Shown here: piece after piece, positions 9,547-17,584 of the stretch
Numbering within the stretch: the first letter of the stretch is position 1
How the letters are laid out: each line of letters starts with the position of its first letter
Source: Methanospirillum hungatei JF-1
Lineage (GTDB): Archaea > Halobacteriota > Methanomicrobia > Methanomicrobiales > Methanospirillaceae
Direction: 5' to 3'
Length of the DNA stretch: 64,000 nt
NCBI RefSeq assembly: GCF_000013445.1
Contig: NC_007796.1
Location: 1,152,936 to 1,216,935 of the forward strand
Made by a program: the position numbers and the translations under genes
Notes under the pieces: generated by a model
Databases searched by the model: none
Seen by the model: only the letters and a program-made list of their open reading frames with translations
Told to the model about the DNA's origin: nothing

Positions 9547-10814
9547 ATCCGTCGTAATTCCTCCCAAAAACCTGGATAAGATTTTGTCACACATTCAGCA
9601 TCAAGGATTGTAACATCCCCGATAAAACATCCAAGTACTGCAAAACTCATTGCAGTCCGGTGATCATTCTCCGGATGGATGATTCCTCCATGCAACGGAG
9701 CAGGATGGATGACAATAACATCCTCTTCTGTCTCAACTCTTCCCCCGAGAGTAGTCAGTCCATTCGCAATCGCCGCAATCCTATCACTCTCCTTCATCCT
9801 GAGATGGTGGACCCCGGTTATCCGGGTTGGTGAGGAGGATACCGCGGCAACCATGCAGACGGTCTGTACGATATCCGGACAATCAGCCATATCAACCTTT
9901 ATTCCTTTGAGGAGAACATCTGGATCACGGGAAAGGATGATCGACTCCCGTTTTTCGGTTATGGAACATCCCATATTGACAAGGATCTCAAGTAGTCTCC
10001 GATCTCCCTGGGCAGATTGTGGATTCAGTCCTGATATGGTAGCAGATCCCCCGCAGATCGCTGCAAGGGCAAACCAGTACGATGATGATGAGAAGTCTCC
10101 TTCAATACCATAGGTCTGTGGTTTGTACCTCCTCTGCGAAGAGATCGTGAAAACCGGTTCTTTGTCATCTCCATCGACTAAAACTTCAGCGCCAAAAGCA
10201 CGCATGCTGTCAATAGTCATCATAATATAGGGGAGCGAAACCGGATCGCCGGTCAGGTGAATATGAACATCATTGTCTGCATAGGGAGCTGCAATCAGAA
10301 GAGATGAAATAAACTGACTTGAGATACTCCCGTCCACATACATATCTCCAGCAGGAAATGTCCCATCTATCCTCACCGGCGGACATCCCGGATTCTTAAG
10401 ACAGGTAATTTTTGCACCGGCATTATTCAGGGTATCAATAAGAGGGCCTAAGGGTCGTTCCTGCATTCGCCCACTGCCGGTCAGAACGACAGGGCCATCA
10501 GCAAGAAGAGAGACTCCGGTTAAGAGCCGCATCGAGGTTCCTGAATCCTGAATGTTAATCTCCTCAACAGGGGCCTTTAGATGCCCTCCCGTACCCTGAA
10601 CGCGGATATTCTCTCTGGACCAGTCAAGCCGTACTCCAAGCTGCATAAGAGCACGCGCAGTCATTCGTGTGTCATCGGCATCCAGTTGTCCGATGATCTC
10701 AGACTGACCATCTGCAAGTGCCGCAATGATAAGTGCCCGATGAGTATAACTTTTCGAAGGAGGTGCTGAACAGCTGAAACAGACCGGTCCGCATCGTCCT
10801 ATGTTCATCTGCAT
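9522..10814 (-). CDS. aroA: 3-phosphoshikimate 1-carboxyvinyltransferase (EPSP synthase)
   Basis: The enzyme adds enolpyruvate to shikimate-3-phosphate. Motifs seen are PPSKSYTHRALI near the N terminus, LDADDTRM, QDSGTSMRLL, GSGRMQERPL, SISSQFISSLLIAAP and MKESDRIAAI. Length (430 residues) is normal. Three in-frame ATGs are near the start. I prefer 10814 because GGAGAG sits 5 nt upstream; 10808 would give a tidy ATGA junction with the pheA stop but has poorer spacing. It is translationally coupled to pheA upstream and overlaps the aroKE start downstream. Confidence 0.96.
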   Translation of the reverse strand: MQMNIGRCGPVCFSCSAPPSKSYTHRALIIAALADGQSEIIGQLDADDTRMTARALMQLGVRLDWSRENIRVQGTGGHLKAPVEEINIQDSGTSMRLLTGVSLLADGPVVLTGSGRMQERPLGPLIDTLNNAGAKITCLKNPGCPPVRIDGTFPAGDMYVDGSISSQFISSLLIAAPYADNDVHIHLTGDPVSLPYIMMTIDSMRAFGAEVLVDGDDKEPVFTISSQRRYKPQTYGIEGDFSSSSYWFALAAICGGSATISGLNPQSAQGDRRLLEILVNMGCSITEKRESIILSRDPDVLLKGIKVDMADCPDIVQTVCMVAAVSSSPTRITGVHHLRMKESDRIAAIANGLTTLGGRVETEEDVIVIHPAPLHGGIIHPENDHRTAMSFAVLGCFIGDVTILDAECVTKSYPGFWEELRRIWQNAVLC

Positions 10815-11599
10815 GGATTCTCTCCGGTCAGATGATAACAACCCAGATGTTTTACCCTGGTGATTTTCCTGATACGATCAATTGCCTCTTTCCATTCACC
10901 TTCGCATTGCAGGTCAATAAAGAAGACATAATTTCCCATACATCTCTTTGAAGGCCGTGATTCAATCCTGGTCAAATTTACTCCGGTCTCCTTGAATGGA
11001 CTGAGAAGATCATATAAAAGACCGGCGCGGTTTTCTCCTGGATCAACTATTATACTGCATTTTTCTGGATGTTCATTGCTGTAGGGCTCTCTCCGAATCA
11101 CAATGAACCGGGTGATATTATCGGGATTATTCTCAATATTACTGGCAAGTACCGGGATACCTGAACTATCAGCCAGAGTCTGTGAAAGAATGGCACCAGA
11201 TCCTGGTCGTTCTTTCTGGGCAAGGGCACTTGCAGCATTACTCTCGGTATGAATGACCGGAATGCCCAGATCATCAATAAATTTGCTGCATTGCTCATGA
11301 CTTTGCGGATGAGCGAAGATAACTGAAATTTTATCGAGAGTTGTATGTGATGCCAGAGTATGATGAATCGGCATGTACCGTTCTTCAGAGATGTAAACCG
11401 GATGCTGCATGAGGCCGTCCATGGTTGCTGTAACTCCACCGGCTTCACTGTTCTCAAGAGGAACAAGACCCGGGATGCCGGTCTGAAGTACCTGAGTAAA
11501 AACCCGGCCGATTGTCGGGACGAGAATGATCTCCGTATCTATCATACATGCAAGATCATGCGAAAAAGTCCCTGCTGGACCAAGAGTTATGAGAGTCAC
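10805..11599 (-). CDS. pheA: Prephenate dehydratase
   Basis: This 264-residue protein converts prephenate to phenylpyruvate for phenylalanine synthesis. The catalytic domain (about 1-180) has LGPAGTFSHDLA at the N terminus, VPLENSEAGGV and TRFIVI. An ACT regulatory domain follows (about 190-264) with the ESRPS motif that binds phenylalanine in the family, so feedback inhibition is likely. There is no chorismate mutase domain. The start overlaps the tyrA stop by 4 nt (ATGA), and its end overlaps the aroA start. Confidence 0.95.
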   Translation of the reverse strand: MTLITLGPAGTFSHDLACMIDTEIILVPTIGRVFTQVLQTGIPGLVPLENSEAGGVTATMDGLMQHPVYISEERYMPIHHTLASHTTLDKISVIFAHPQSHEQCSKFIDDLGIPVIHTESNAASALAQKERPGSGAILSQTLADSSGIPVLASNIENNPDNITRFIVIRREPYSNEHPEKCSIIVDPGENRAGLLYDLLSPFKETGVNLTRIESRPSKRCMGNYVFFIDLQCEGEWKEAIDRIRKITRVKHLGCYHLTGENPCR

Positions 11600-12420
11600 C
11601 TGCTCACCATCGCCTGAATAAGGAGGTCAGTCTCCTTTTGTGCCTGGTCGCAGAATGATCCGTACCATTCGCGGGATGCAAGAAATTCTCCGGTAAATGC
11701 ATTCCGATCTCCTTCTTGAATTATACATAACATCTCATCAAACGCCTGCTTACAGGTATCCAGAACTGAAGGAACCTGAGGATTCATACAGAGGATATCA
11801 GCGTAAAGGTCTGGATTTTGAGCAAGTAATCTTCCTGCGATTCCGGTTTCGATCCGGTACACCGGACTCATATATGATTCAGTATCTGCCGGGGATATCC
11901 CAAGCCTCCTCATGGTCCCGGCTAGCAATATTGCCTTAAAATGAGTCAGCCCCTGAATCACTGCCATCATCCTGTCATGCTCTTCAGCTGTCGTTATCGT
12001 AACCCGGGCACCCTGGCTTTCAAAAATCTTCTGAAAAAAACTCAAATCATTCTCATGACATCGGGCGGGGGTAGCAACTATCGTCTGTCCCTGGATGGTC
12101 CCGACAGTCGGGCCAAACATCGGATGAAGTCCGATAACCCTGGCTTTCGAACACATCATAGCATTGACCGGATCAATCTTTAATGAAGTCAGATCTGCCA
12201 GGATCTGATGTTCACCAAGGAGGGGGGCTATCTCATAAATGACAGAGACCGTGTCTCTGATCGGAACAGAAATTACTATGACATCAGCCAGGCGGGCAAT
12301 ATCCTCTTTCTTTAGGGGAGTATTCCGTCCGGCTATGAGTACTTCGTGACCGGCGTTGCGAAAAACCTGTGAAAACAGATTTCCCATGCCCCCGGTCCCG
12401 CCAATGATGCCAATCTTCAT
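11596..12420 (-). CDS. tyrA: Prephenate dehydrogenase
   Basis: The enzyme makes 4-hydroxyphenylpyruvate for tyrosine synthesis. The N terminus MKIGIIGGTGGMGNLF is the NAD(P)-binding Rossmann motif, and HPMFGPTVG and VIQGLTHF are typical TyrA elements. I chose the ATG at 12420, which lies 1 nt after the stop of dehydroquinate synthase; a longer frame from 12474 adds 18 residues not expected in the family. Length is 274 residues. No ACT or chorismate mutase domain is visible, so chorismate mutase must be encoded elsewhere. Confidence 0.94.
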   Translation of the reverse strand: MKIGIIGGTGGMGNLFSQVFRNAGHEVLIAGRNTPLKKEDIARLADVIVISVPIRDTVSVIYEIAPLLGEHQILADLTSLKIDPVNAMMCSKARVIGLHPMFGPTVGTIQGQTIVATPARCHENDLSFFQKIFESQGARVTITTAEEHDRMMAVIQGLTHFKAILLAGTMRRLGISPADTESYMSPVYRIETGIAGRLLAQNPDLYADILCMNPQVPSVLDTCKQAFDEMLCIIQEGDRNAFTGEFLASREWYGSFCDQAQKETDLLIQAMVSR

Positions 12421-12421
12421 G

Positions 12422-13408
12422 TTATTTCTCAATGATGGTCTCATCAATTGCCATACCAAAATGACGACCGCCACTTTCTACACGGCCCAGGACAACATCA
12501 CCGGGTTTGAGTGAGGTTACAGATACTGCCGAATTATCCGGGCGAACAAGCCTGATGGTCTCTGCATTCTGCAGGATAATTGATACCTTCTGACACTCGC
12601 TCTCTGCTTCAACAAGAAAGAGCGGACGCCGTTCAATTTTCACCCTGCCAACAGTCGCTTCCCGGCAGGATCCGTTTCCATGAACTATCATCACCCGGTC
12701 ACCTGCCTTCAGGTCAGCCAGATATGCAGTCTTTCCTTCCGGAACCTGCAGATATGCATGAACGCCACCTGCATTCACCCTGAACGGCCTGGGCGCTACA
12801 TAGGGATTTACAAGCGTCTCTGCATGAACGAGAAAAAATCCGGATGATGTATTTCCAACAAGCATCCCTTCGCCGTCAACCATAAGAGAACAGGTATCGA
12901 CACAGACCCTCTCACCCATTCCGGCAGGTTTTACAGTGGTTACGGTCAGACGGTGGAGTTGTTGTCCGGATATTCCTGACTGAACCATCCGACATATGGA
13001 TCTGACAAGGTCCGGATCATCCGTTTTCACGAGGACACCCGAGACTCCTTTTTCAAGTACAGTCAGAGCCTGCTCAGCCTCTTTTATATCTGAAACGACG
13101 GCTATTACATTGTCCCCGCATGCCACCAGGTTTTCAAGAGGAATTATCGTCCAGTCAGGAGTGTGCACGATAATGCGGCAGGTCCTGGCAGCTTCCATTG
13201 CACGAGCCTGGTCCTCTGTATTCCCAATAGTAATCTCATGAATATCCTGCCCCGGAATTAGATCCCCATCAGGAGCGATGACCAGAATACGGCCCAGTTC
13301 TCTGACCGGACCTGCTGAATCTGCAATTACTCCTGCAGCTCCTGATTCAAGGGCGGCTATTGCAAGTTCCTTATCCCACGGACGAAGGTCTACAAATACC
13401 TGTTTCAT
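12422..13408 (-). CDS. 3-dehydroquinate synthase II (DKFP pathway)
   Basis: This 328-residue enzyme belongs to the archaeal type II dehydroquinate synthases, unrelated to bacterial AroB. It oxidatively deaminates and cyclises 2-amino-3,7-dideoxy-hept-6-ulosonate to 3-dehydroquinate with NAD. Family features are the N-terminal VFVDLRPWDKELAI, LVKTDDPDLV, the conserved core GEGMLVGNTSSGFFLVHAET, RPFRVNAGGVHAY and the C-terminal GGRHFGMAIDE. It is 6 nt from the preceding aldolase paralog and 1 nt from tyrA, so it is firmly inside the operon. Confidence 0.96.
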   Translation of the reverse strand: MKQVFVDLRPWDKELAIAALESGAAGVIADSAGPVRELGRILVIAPDGDLIPGQDIHEITIGNTEDQARAMEAARTCRIIVHTPDWTIIPLENLVACGDNVIAVVSDIKEAEQALTVLEKGVSGVLVKTDDPDLVRSICRMVQSGISGQQLHRLTVTTVKPAGMGERVCVDTCSLMVDGEGMLVGNTSSGFFLVHAETLVNPYVAPRPFRVNAGGVHAYLQVPEGKTAYLADLKAGDRVMIVHGNGSCREATVGRVKIERRPLFLVEAESECQKVSIILQNAETIRLVRPDNSAVSVTSLKPGDVVLGRVESGGRHFGMAIDETIIEK

Positions 13409-13414
13409 ATTCCC

Positions 13415-14188
13415 TCAAATAGCCTCAGGACGGACTCCCTGATGTACGACCTGCGATATATTGGACACAAATTTTGCAACATTGTCACGCTGGAAAGCAT
13501 TTCTTCCCATGCAGACCCCGGCACATTTTGCAAAGTGGACAGCATCGTAGATGGTCTTGTAACAGTCCAGGTCCTCTCCTTTCTCTCCACCTGCAATCAG
13601 TACCGGGATGGACGATGCCTTCACAATCTTTGCAAATGATTCCGGATCACCGGTGTAGTTCGTTTTTACCAGATCAGCACCCAGTTCTTCAGCCACACGA
13701 ACCGCATGACCGACATGTCGTGGATCATTTGGATCAATACCCTTCCCACGCGGGTAGATCATTGCGAGGAGAGGAATCCCCCAACGGTTACAGTCACGGA
13801 CAACCATGCCGGCAGATTCAATCATCTTTGATTCCTGTGGTGCACCAAGATTTATGTGAATGGATACCGCATCTGCTCCAAGTGATACCGCTTCTTCAAC
13901 ACTGCAGATGAGGACTTTGTCATTCGGGTCAGGATTCATGCTTGTACCGGCAGAAAGATGAATAATAAGCCCTATATCCCGTCCTTTTCTCCGATGACCC
14001 GGACGTACAAGGCCTTTATGCAGGATGATGGCATTTGCTCCACCGTCAGATACTTCGGCAACAGTCTCGGTCATATTTAAAAGACCGTCAATCTGTCCCA
14101 GAGTCATCCCATGATCCATGGGGATTATTACCGCTTTTCCGGTATTTCTATCCATTATCCGTTCGATACGGATCTGTTTTCCAATCAT
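13415..14188 (-). CDS. ADTH synthase / class I aldolase-like paralog B (DKFP pathway)
   Basis: This 257-residue TIM-barrel protein belongs to the family of archaeal class I aldolases that includes ADTH synthase and DKFP synthase. PMDHG near residue 25 and the Schiff-base Lys in [11 protein letters not shown] are present, as are the conserved [11 protein letters not shown] and MGRNAFQ. It is a tandem paralog of the next gene upstream, with which it overlaps as ATGA. Methanocaldococcus uses two members, MJ0400-like ADTH synthase and MJ1585-like DKFP synthase. This copy diverges more from my recollection of MJ0400 and could supply the second step or a fructose-bisphosphate aldolase activity. That division of labour is inferred. 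Confidence 0.9.
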   Translation of the reverse strand: MIGKQIRIERIMDRNTGKAVIIPMDHGMTLGQIDGLLNMTETVAEVSDGGANAIILHKGLVRPGHRRKGRDIGLIIHLSAGTSMNPDPNDKVLICSVEEAVSLGADAVSIHINLGAPQESKMIESAGMVVRDCNRWGIPLLAMIYPRGKGIDPNDPRHVGHAVRVAEELGADLVKTNYTGDPESFAKIVKASSIPVLIAGGEKGEDLDCYKTIYDAVHFAKCAGVCMGRNAFQRDNVAKFVSNISQVVHQGVRPEAI

Positions 14189-14985
14189 AACATGCCTCCT
14201 TTCAGCATCTCATGCACTTCAGCTGCACTCATACCGTCATGAACAATTTTTGCACAAGCACGGACAAATGATGCCGGATTTGCATGCTGGAACGCATTTC
14301 TTCCGATAGAGAGTCCGGCTGCCCCGCCTTCCATCGAACCTTCGATAAGTTCAAGAGTGGTAAGATCATCCGTCTTTGATCCTCCTGCCACTACAACCGG
14401 AACCGGACAGCCCCTGGTAACTTCACGGAAAGTATCAGGATCACCGGTGTAATTGGTCTTCACAAGGTCAGCTCCTAGTTCTGCAGCCACCCTGGCCGCA
14501 AGCCGTACATGCTCCACGGCATGTTCGTCATCAATCTTCCGGCCACGCGGGTACATCATGGCAAGGAGCGGAACTCCCCATTCCATACATTCAATGGCAA
14601 CATGCCCGAGATCGGTCAGCATATGTGCTTCAGAATCGGCACCGATATTCACATGCATCGAAACTGCATCTGCACCCATCTTCAGGGCATTTGTTACCGA
14701 ATTGACCAGCACTTTTTCATTCGGATCCGGCCCGATAGCAGTCGATGCCGAGAGATGCAGAATAAGGCCGACATCATGGCCCCGTTGCCGGTGACCATGC
14801 AGGGCCAGACCCACATGACCTAGGACTGCATTTGCCCCCCCCTCTGCAACAGAATTTACTGCATCAGGAAGATCCACAAGGCCCTCAATGGGTCCAAGGG
14901 TTACTCCATGATCCATGGGAACAATAATTGTCTTTCTGGTGTTGCGATTCATGATTCTTTCAAGTCTGATATCTTTCCCTCTCAT
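14185..14985 (-). CDS. 2-amino-3,7-dideoxy-D-threo-hept-6-ulosonate (ADTH) synthase
   Basis: This 266-residue protein is the first structural gene of the aromatic operon. The family condenses 6-deoxy-5-ketofructose-1-phosphate with aspartate semialdehyde. The conserved [11 protein letters not shown], the MYPRG loop, the catalytic Lys in [23 protein letters not shown] and IGRNAFQH are all seen. The sequence resembles MJ0400-type enzymes more closely than the downstream paralog does. Translation starts at an ATG preceded by AAGGAGTGATC with good spacing. That Shine-Dalgarno is the element that the leader RNA upstream could sequester, so expression of this gene is likely the control point of the operon. 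Confidence 0.94.
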   Translation of the reverse strand: MRGKDIRLERIMNRNTRKTIIVPMDHGVTLGPIEGLVDLPDAVNSVAEGGANAVLGHVGLALHGHRQRGHDVGLILHLSASTAIGPDPNEKVLVNSVTNALKMGADAVSMHVNIGADSEAHMLTDLGHVAIECMEWGVPLLAMMYPRGRKIDDEHAVEHVRLAARVAAELGADLVKTNYTGDPDTFREVTRGCPVPVVVAGGSKTDDLTTLELIEGSMEGGAAGLSIGRNAFQHANPASFVRACAKIVHDGMSAAEVHEMLKGGML

Positions 14986-14990
14986 AACAG

Positions 14991-15074
14991 ATCACTCCTT
15001 TTTGATACGAGTAATCACTCAGTACCAAAAAAACTGATAAAAGCTAAAAAAGAACGAATAAAAACGATACTCGT
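14991..15074 (-). promoter_or_regulatory. Putative attenuator: alternative RNA hairpins before the ADTH synthase Shine-Dalgarno
   Basis: Seen on the minus strand: segment A, ACGAGTA (15068-15074), lies inside the leader frame just before its aromatic run. Segment 1, GAGT (15017-15020), overlaps the leader stop. Segment 2, ATTACTCGT (15007-15015), follows. Segment 3, GAGTGAT (14991-14997), is the Shine-Dalgarno of the first structural gene. Segment 2 can pair with A (7 Watson-Crick pairs), with 1 (short hairpin at the stop codon, extended by TAC/GTA around a bulge), or with 3 (7 pairs with one wobble, hiding the Shine-Dalgarno). The three pairings exclude one another. T-runs of 6 and 7 within the leader could also act as archaeal oligo-T termination signals. 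Which structure means ON cannot be read from sequence. Confidence 0.6.
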
Positions 15075-15162
15075 CAGAACGGTCGTTCGGTACAAAAGAC
15101 AAGCTGGAAGAAGCAGAACTGCAGAACGCAACAGACTTCACACCCTCCACACAGTTTGTCAT
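15019..15162 (-). CDS. Aromatic-rich leader peptide of the aromatic operon
   Basis: The 47-codon frame starts MTNCVEGVKSV and ends YRFYSFFFSFYQFFWY followed by TGA. The last 16 codons hold 7 Phe, 4 Tyr and 1 Trp. The ATG lies about 25 nt after the centre of a TATA box at 15184-15191, so the transcript probably starts at or next to the ATG and the peptide is read from a leaderless mRNA. The stop lies 33 nt before the ATG of ADTH synthase, first gene for Phe, Tyr and Trp synthesis. The arrangement is that of trp/phe leader peptides in bacteria, where ribosome stalling at scarce cognate codons controls the operon. The caveat is that T-rich DNA encodes Phe by default; the TAT, TAC and TGG codons and the location argue against chance. 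Confidence 0.72.
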   Translation of the reverse strand: MTNCVEGVKSVAFCSSASSSLSFVPNDRSDEYRFYSFFFSFYQFFWY

Positions 15163-15183
15163 GATCAGGGGTCAGTGTTGTTA

Positions 15184-15191
15184 CTTATAAA
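15184..15191 (-). promoter_or_regulatory. TATA box of the aromatic operon
   Basis: TTTATAAG on the minus strand is preceded by the direct repeat GATAGCGATAG, which may hold a purine-rich BRE. The predicted transcription start about 25 nt downstream falls at the leader-peptide ATG (15162). It lies about 87 nt after the MBF1 stop, so the operon has its own promoter. Confidence 0.65.
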
Positions 15192-15206
15192 CCTATCGCT
15201 ATCGTG

Positions 15207-15227
15207 CCATGCCATAGCATAGCATGG
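15207..15227 (-). promoter_or_regulatory. Inverted repeat upstream of the aromatic operon TATA box
   Basis: CCATGC and GCATGG flank a 9-nt spacer (catagcata), about 15 bp upstream of the TATA box. A TGTACA hexamer, the core of the TRP box bound by TrpY in Methanothermobacter, is just beyond at 15232-15237. Either could be an operator, or the repeat could be a terminator hairpin for MBF1. Evidence for any one role is weak. Confidence 0.35.
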
Positions 15228-15277
15228 ATGATGTACAATGCCTACATTATCATTTCACGCACAAAAAATGAGGAAAA

Positions 15278-15781
15278 TTACTTCTTCGCCTTCTTGATCT
15301 GGATGACATCCCCCATCGTGGTAGTCATCCTGGCGTGGTGCAGATCAGTCGGTTCTGATGAACCTTCGTCCAGCAGACTGATATTGAGTATCTTTTCCAA
15401 CTTCTTTCGAACCTCATCTTCCGGTATCAGTTCGCCTTTTTCAAGTTTCTTTACGAGGAGCTCACGCTCCATCATGGCAAGGGCAAGATCTTTCTGGGTC
15501 ATTCCCAGTTTCATCCGTGCATCCCGAATCCGGTCAGCATAATCTTCAACAAGATCGCCTCCCATCCGGTCAAACAGATCCCTGGATCGTTGGACCTGTG
15601 GTCTTGTGGAACCGGAATAGGCGGATGTTCGTACTGCCTGTGCTGCAGATGTCCGGGGAACTGCTCCCTGGACTTCAGTGCCATATTTTGCACAGCCATT
15701 ACACACCGAGAGCTCGGCCCCTTCGATCTTGATCCTTTTCAAAGGGCCTTTGGCTTCTGCGCCGCACATTTCACACTGCAT
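15278..15781 (-). CDS. Archaeal multiprotein bridging factor 1 (aMBF1)
   Basis: The product has an N-terminal zinc ribbon (MQCEMCG and CNGCAKYG) and a C-terminal Cro-type helix-turn-helix (about DARMKLGMTQKDLALAMM), the standard aMBF1 layout. It is thought to bridge regulators and the basal transcription machinery and to act in translation. I chose the ATG at 15781 because a TATA box in the 34-nt divergent gap to PAN (15813-15820) would put the transcript start near 15790. Upstream ATGs at 15793 and 15796 would then be excluded or marginal. The divergent start with PAN is very compact. Confidence 0.9.
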   Translation of the reverse strand: MQCEMCGAEAKGPLKRIKIEGAELSVCNGCAKYGTEVQGAVPRTSAAQAVRTSAYSGSTRPQVQRSRDLFDRMGGDLVEDYADRIRDARMKLGMTQKDLALAMMERELLVKKLEKGELIPEDEVRKKLEKILNISLLDEGSSEPTDLHHARMTTTMGDVIQIKKAKK

Positions 15782-15830
15782 TTTCGCAAACATCATATAG
15801 TCACTTACCCCTATATACCTGATTGATCAG

Positions 15831-17069
15831 ATGGCAGAAGCAGCCCGCCACCCGGATGACATGAAAACTCCTGACGAGTTATACCGGTATTTAGTAGACC
15901 GGGTTGCAGGAATGGAATCGCAAAACCAGGAATTGAAAGAGCAGATACGGCAACTGGAGTCAGATAAGCGATATATTGAGACCCAGAAGATCCGGTACGA
16001 ACGGGAGGTCAGGAAGCTGAAAAGCGAGATTGAACACCTGAAAACCCCCCCGCTCATTGTCGGAACCATAACTGATATCATCGATTCCGGCCGCGTTGTT
16101 GTGCGTTCTAGTGCGGGGCCCCGGTTTCTCGTCAGGGTGTCACAGGCAGTTAATCCGACCACCCTGAAAGCCGGTGTCAGATGTACCTTAAATCAGCAAT
16201 CCCTGGCTATAGTGGAAGTGCTCCCAAGCACATATGATTCACAGGTATATGGTATGGAACTGGTTGACGCTCCGACTGAGACCTATGAGGACATAGGCGG
16301 CCTTGAAAAGCAGATTATGGAGATTCGTGAAGCGGTCGAACTTCCGATGACAAGACCTGATCTGTTTGAGAAGATAGGTATTAACCCACCCAAAGGAGTC
16401 CTGCTTTATGGCCCTCCTGGTACGGGTAAAACCCTTCTTGCAAAGGCCGTTGCACATGAGACCCATGCAATCTTCCTGCACACTGTCGGTTCAGAACTGG
16501 TCCAGAAATATATTGGTGAAGGAGCCCGTCTTGTCAGGGAACTATTTGACCTTGCGAAAGAGAAGGCACCATCAATCGTATTCATCGATGAGATTGATGC
16601 CATCGGTGCATCACGCACAGAAGCCATGACCTCTGGAGACCGTGAAGTGCAGCGTACACTTATGCAACTCCTCGCAGCCATGGATGGTTTTGAGCCACGT
16701 GGTGATGTGAAAATTATCGGTGCAACAAACCGGATTGATATTCTTGATGCAGCTCTCCTGCGTCCGGGACGTTTTGACAGGATTATTGAAATTCCTCTCC
16801 CTGATACCGAAGGCAGATACTCCATTCTGAAAGTCCATACCCGGTGTATGAACCTGTCAGAGGATGTTGATCTTATGGAGGTAGCCCGGCTTACTGAAGG
16901 GAGAAACGGAGCAGAACTGAATGCAATCTGTATGGAAGCCGGCATGTTTGCTATCAGGAAGGAACACCCGCAAGTTGATCAGGAAGATTTCCTGACTGCT
17001 CTAAATAAATTCAGATGTGACTTTGAGAGGGATCACAGGTTGACGACCGCAGGCGTTATGTTTGCCTGA
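15831..17069 (+). CDS. pan: Proteasome-activating nucleotidase PAN, copy 1
   Basis: This 412-residue AAA+ ATPase unfolds proteins and feeds them to the 20S proteasome. It has an N-terminal coiled coil (about 20-75), an OB-fold region, Walker A GPPGTGKT, Walker [12 protein letters not shown], sensor motif GATNR and the arginine finger region RPGRFDRI. It ends MFA, a hydrophobic-aromatic-any tail like the HbYX motif used to open the proteasome gate. Its start is 50 nt from the aMBF1 start on the opposite strand. Its TGA abuts the stop of a convergent gene. A second PAN lies 0.5 kb away on the other strand. Confidence 0.95.
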   Translation: MAEAARHPDDMKTPDELYRYLVDRVAGMESQNQELKEQIRQLESDKRYIETQKIRYEREVRKLKSEIEHLKTPPLIVGTITDIIDSGRVVVRSSAGPRFLVRVSQAVNPTTLKAGVRCTLNQQSLAIVEVLPSTYDSQVYGMELVDAPTETYEDIGGLEKQIMEIREAVELPMTRPDLFEKIGINPPKGVLLYGPPGTGKTLLAKAVAHETHAIFLHTVGSELVQKYIGEGARLVRELFDLAKEKAPSIVFIDEIDAIGASRTEAMTSGDREVQRTLMQLLAAMDGFEPRGDVKIIGATNRIDILDAALLRPGRFDRIIEIPLPDTEGRYSILKVHTRCMNLSEDVDLMEVARLTEGRNGAELNAICMEAGMFAIRKEHPQVDQEDFLTALNKFRCDFERDHRLTTAGVMFA

Positions 17070-17573
17070 TTACTCTTCTTCTCCCTCTTCTGTTTTTTGA
17101 AGATTGTCCGGTCTGACAGCTTCAGGTGCACAAAGCCGGCAGACGGTGCACTCTTCTTCAGAACAGAGTACTTCGAAAACATCCTCGTCACACGCCTGAT
17201 CTCTATCACGAGTGCATAATTCTGGAAAGGTATCATATTTTACCAGGTTACCATCTCCTTTGACCCGGTACCAGATCTTCCAGGGCCAGGGATCTGCGTG
17301 AGGTTCTCTTTCAAGATACCGTGATCTGGCAACGGACGGGGTACAATACATACCAGGAGCTATCTCAAAAAGATAATCAGACCCAAATTTCCTGATAAAG
17401 TACTTCAAATCTGAAGCCAGGGAGAGCGCTGCAGATAGTGAACTGACCTTAACAATTATGCCGACCGGAGTTTCTACAGGACCATAAAACCGAAGCGCAT
17501 TCCATGCGGTCTCGGATCTCCTGAGTTCCTGATATAACCTTATCCCCGGTCTGCTGAAAATCAGCAGATTCAT
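17070..17573 (-). CDS. Conserved hypothetical protein with Cys-rich acidic tail
   Basis: I do not recognise a named family. The 167-residue product is soluble with no signal peptide. The N-terminal two thirds look globular (begins MNLLIFSRPGIRLYQELRRS). The last 50 residues hold six cysteines, including CTRDRDQAC and CSEEECTVCRLC, and end in an acidic run. This could bind zinc or an iron-sulfur cluster. It starts 11 nt after the stop of PAN copy 2 on the same strand, so the two are likely co-transcribed, but I cannot give it a role in proteolysis. Confidence 0.7.
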   Translation of the reverse strand: MNLLIFSRPGIRLYQELRRSETAWNALRFYGPVETPVGIIVKVSSLSAALSLASDLKYFIRKFGSDYLFEIAPGMYCTPSVARSRYLEREPHADPWPWKIWYRVKGDGNLVKYDTFPELCTRDRDQACDEDVFEVLCSEEECTVCRLCAPEAVRPDNLQKTEEGEEE

Positions 17574-17584
17574 AAAAAACGATA

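Noticed and set aside
9546-9594. Upstream start for the aroK-aroE fusion
   Set aside because: The extra 16 residues do not fit the AroK N terminus and would increase overlap with aroA to 73 nt.
15232-15237. TGTACA as a TrpY TRP box for the aromatic operon
   Set aside because: The hexamer matches the known core, but it occurs once here and also elsewhere (for example upstream of gyrB). A single hexamer is expected by chance, so it is mentioned only as a possibility within the inverted-repeat entry.
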